From Lachnospiraceae bacterium (GTDB lineage Bacteria; Bacillota; Clostridia; Lachnospirales; Lachnospiraceae), in assembly GCA_022797375.1 (NCBI GenBank), contig JAAWKM010000003.1:1-53154 (forward strand): a stretch of DNA of 53,154 nucleotides, read 5' to 3'. Position 1 is the first letter of the stretch. Each line of letters opens with the position of its first letter. A model generated the notes under the pieces. That model had not been told where the DNA came from. It saw nothing but the letters and a program-made list of their open reading frames with translations, and made no database searches. Both the position numbers and the translations under genes were made by a program. Shown here one piece after another: positions 52,892 through 53,154 of this stretch.

Positions 52892-53154
52892 TTCACGTCC
52901 GTTTCATAAAATTTACAGTTATTCTGTGTTTGGAAACGGACGCAGGGTTTCTATGTCCAGGCTGGTTTATTCCATGACAGGTGCACTTTAACCCCGCCGG
53001 CATTTAAGCACCTGTGTGGCAGAAGAAACATAAGTTTCTTTTGGGGCACAGGGGCTTTATGTGCCGCTGCGTGGGTTACCGTAGCGCAATGCATGCAAAA
53101 GCCATGTCTGCGACATGCTTTCCTGGAGTGGAATAAACCCGCCCTGGCATATGG
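52892..53154. repeat. ACGTCCGTTTCATAAAA-type element, copy B (cut by window end)
   Basis: The left arm TTCACGTCCGTTTCATAAAA agrees with copy A. GGTTTATTCCA (52964-52974) and its inverse (53129-53139) enclose a 154-bp core which matches the core of copy A in reverse, with an extra ATGCATGCAAAAG stretch. The right arm is cut by the end of the window. Confidence 0.75.

Noticed and set aside
1..53154. CRISPR array, tRNA, rRNA or transposase gene
   Set aside because: No regularly spaced repeats, cloverleaf-like sequence, rRNA motif or transposase protein was seen on either strand.

Overview
The window is AT-rich DNA with the look of a gut-type Firmicute, most likely a Lachnospiraceae-like member of the Clostridia. 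Pointers are strong AGGAGG ribosome sites, a T-box ahead of ilvB, a BspA-type leucine-rich lipoprotein, a BceAB-type transporter, a stand-alone AICAR transformylase beside a PurO-type IMP cyclohydrolase, and many small intergenic repeats. I cannot name a genus. No rRNA, tRNA, CRISPR array or transposase gene was seen.

Layout. 0.2-0.9 kb: a Phd/VapC-like toxin-antitoxin pair with a clear promoter-operator, set at the edge of a repeat. 0.9-1.6 kb: gene-free DNA with a 23-bp perfect inverted repeat. 1.7-7.2 kb (minus): three paralogous secreted proteins of one family plus a leucine-rich-repeat lipoprotein. 8.1-25.5 kb (minus): one run of ten genes behind a single good promoter. It encodes a von Willebrand A lipoprotein, a giant tubulin/FtsZ-like GTPase, two unknown proteins, a zinc-ribbon GTPase, two paralogous GAP1-N2-like proteins, a membrane-anchored divergent amidase, an unknown Cys-rich protein and an M48-like membrane protease. 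26.1-28.7 kb (plus): patatin, GDSL hydrolase, Uma2-like protein. 28.8-30.7 kb (minus): the last two steps of purine synthesis. 31-33.8 kb (plus): ABC transporter. 33.9-35.4 kb (minus): DUF1622 protein and a HipA-like kinase. 35.7-37.5 kb (plus): two-component system. 37.6-39 kb: chemotaxis receptor. 39.3-42 kb (minus): ilvB-ilvN under a T-box. 42.4-43.7 kb: two unknowns. 44.1-45.6 kb (plus): acetyltransferase and nitrilase-family amidohydrolase. 45.7-52.8 kb (minus): Big2 protein, a serine-hydrolase homologue lacking its catalytic residues, HPr-like protein, AraC regulator, phosphate acetyltransferase and transglutaminase-like protein.

Two things stand out. The 8-25.5 kb operon looks like a membrane-linked NTPase machine: an outside sensor/adhesin (vWA), a cytoplasmic polymer-forming GTPase, a switch GTPase with GAP1-like partners, and two envelope or protein hydrolases. 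It is probably related to published GTPase/GAP1 conflict systems, but the combination with a tubulin-like protein, an amidase and a protease deserves a close look. Second, the same short RNA fold, an H-type pseudoknot ending a few bases before the ribosome site, appears three times: before ilvB, before ilvN and before the acetyltransferase-amidohydrolase pair. The copies carry compensatory base changes, so this is a candidate undescribed cis-regulatory RNA.

The intergenic spaces hold at least two families of palindromic repeats. One has ends GTTACTATTCA and, in one copy, an 8-bp target duplication. The other has ends like ACGTCCGTTTCATAAAA. A 47-bp perfect inverted repeat also brackets the phosphate acetyltransferase region.
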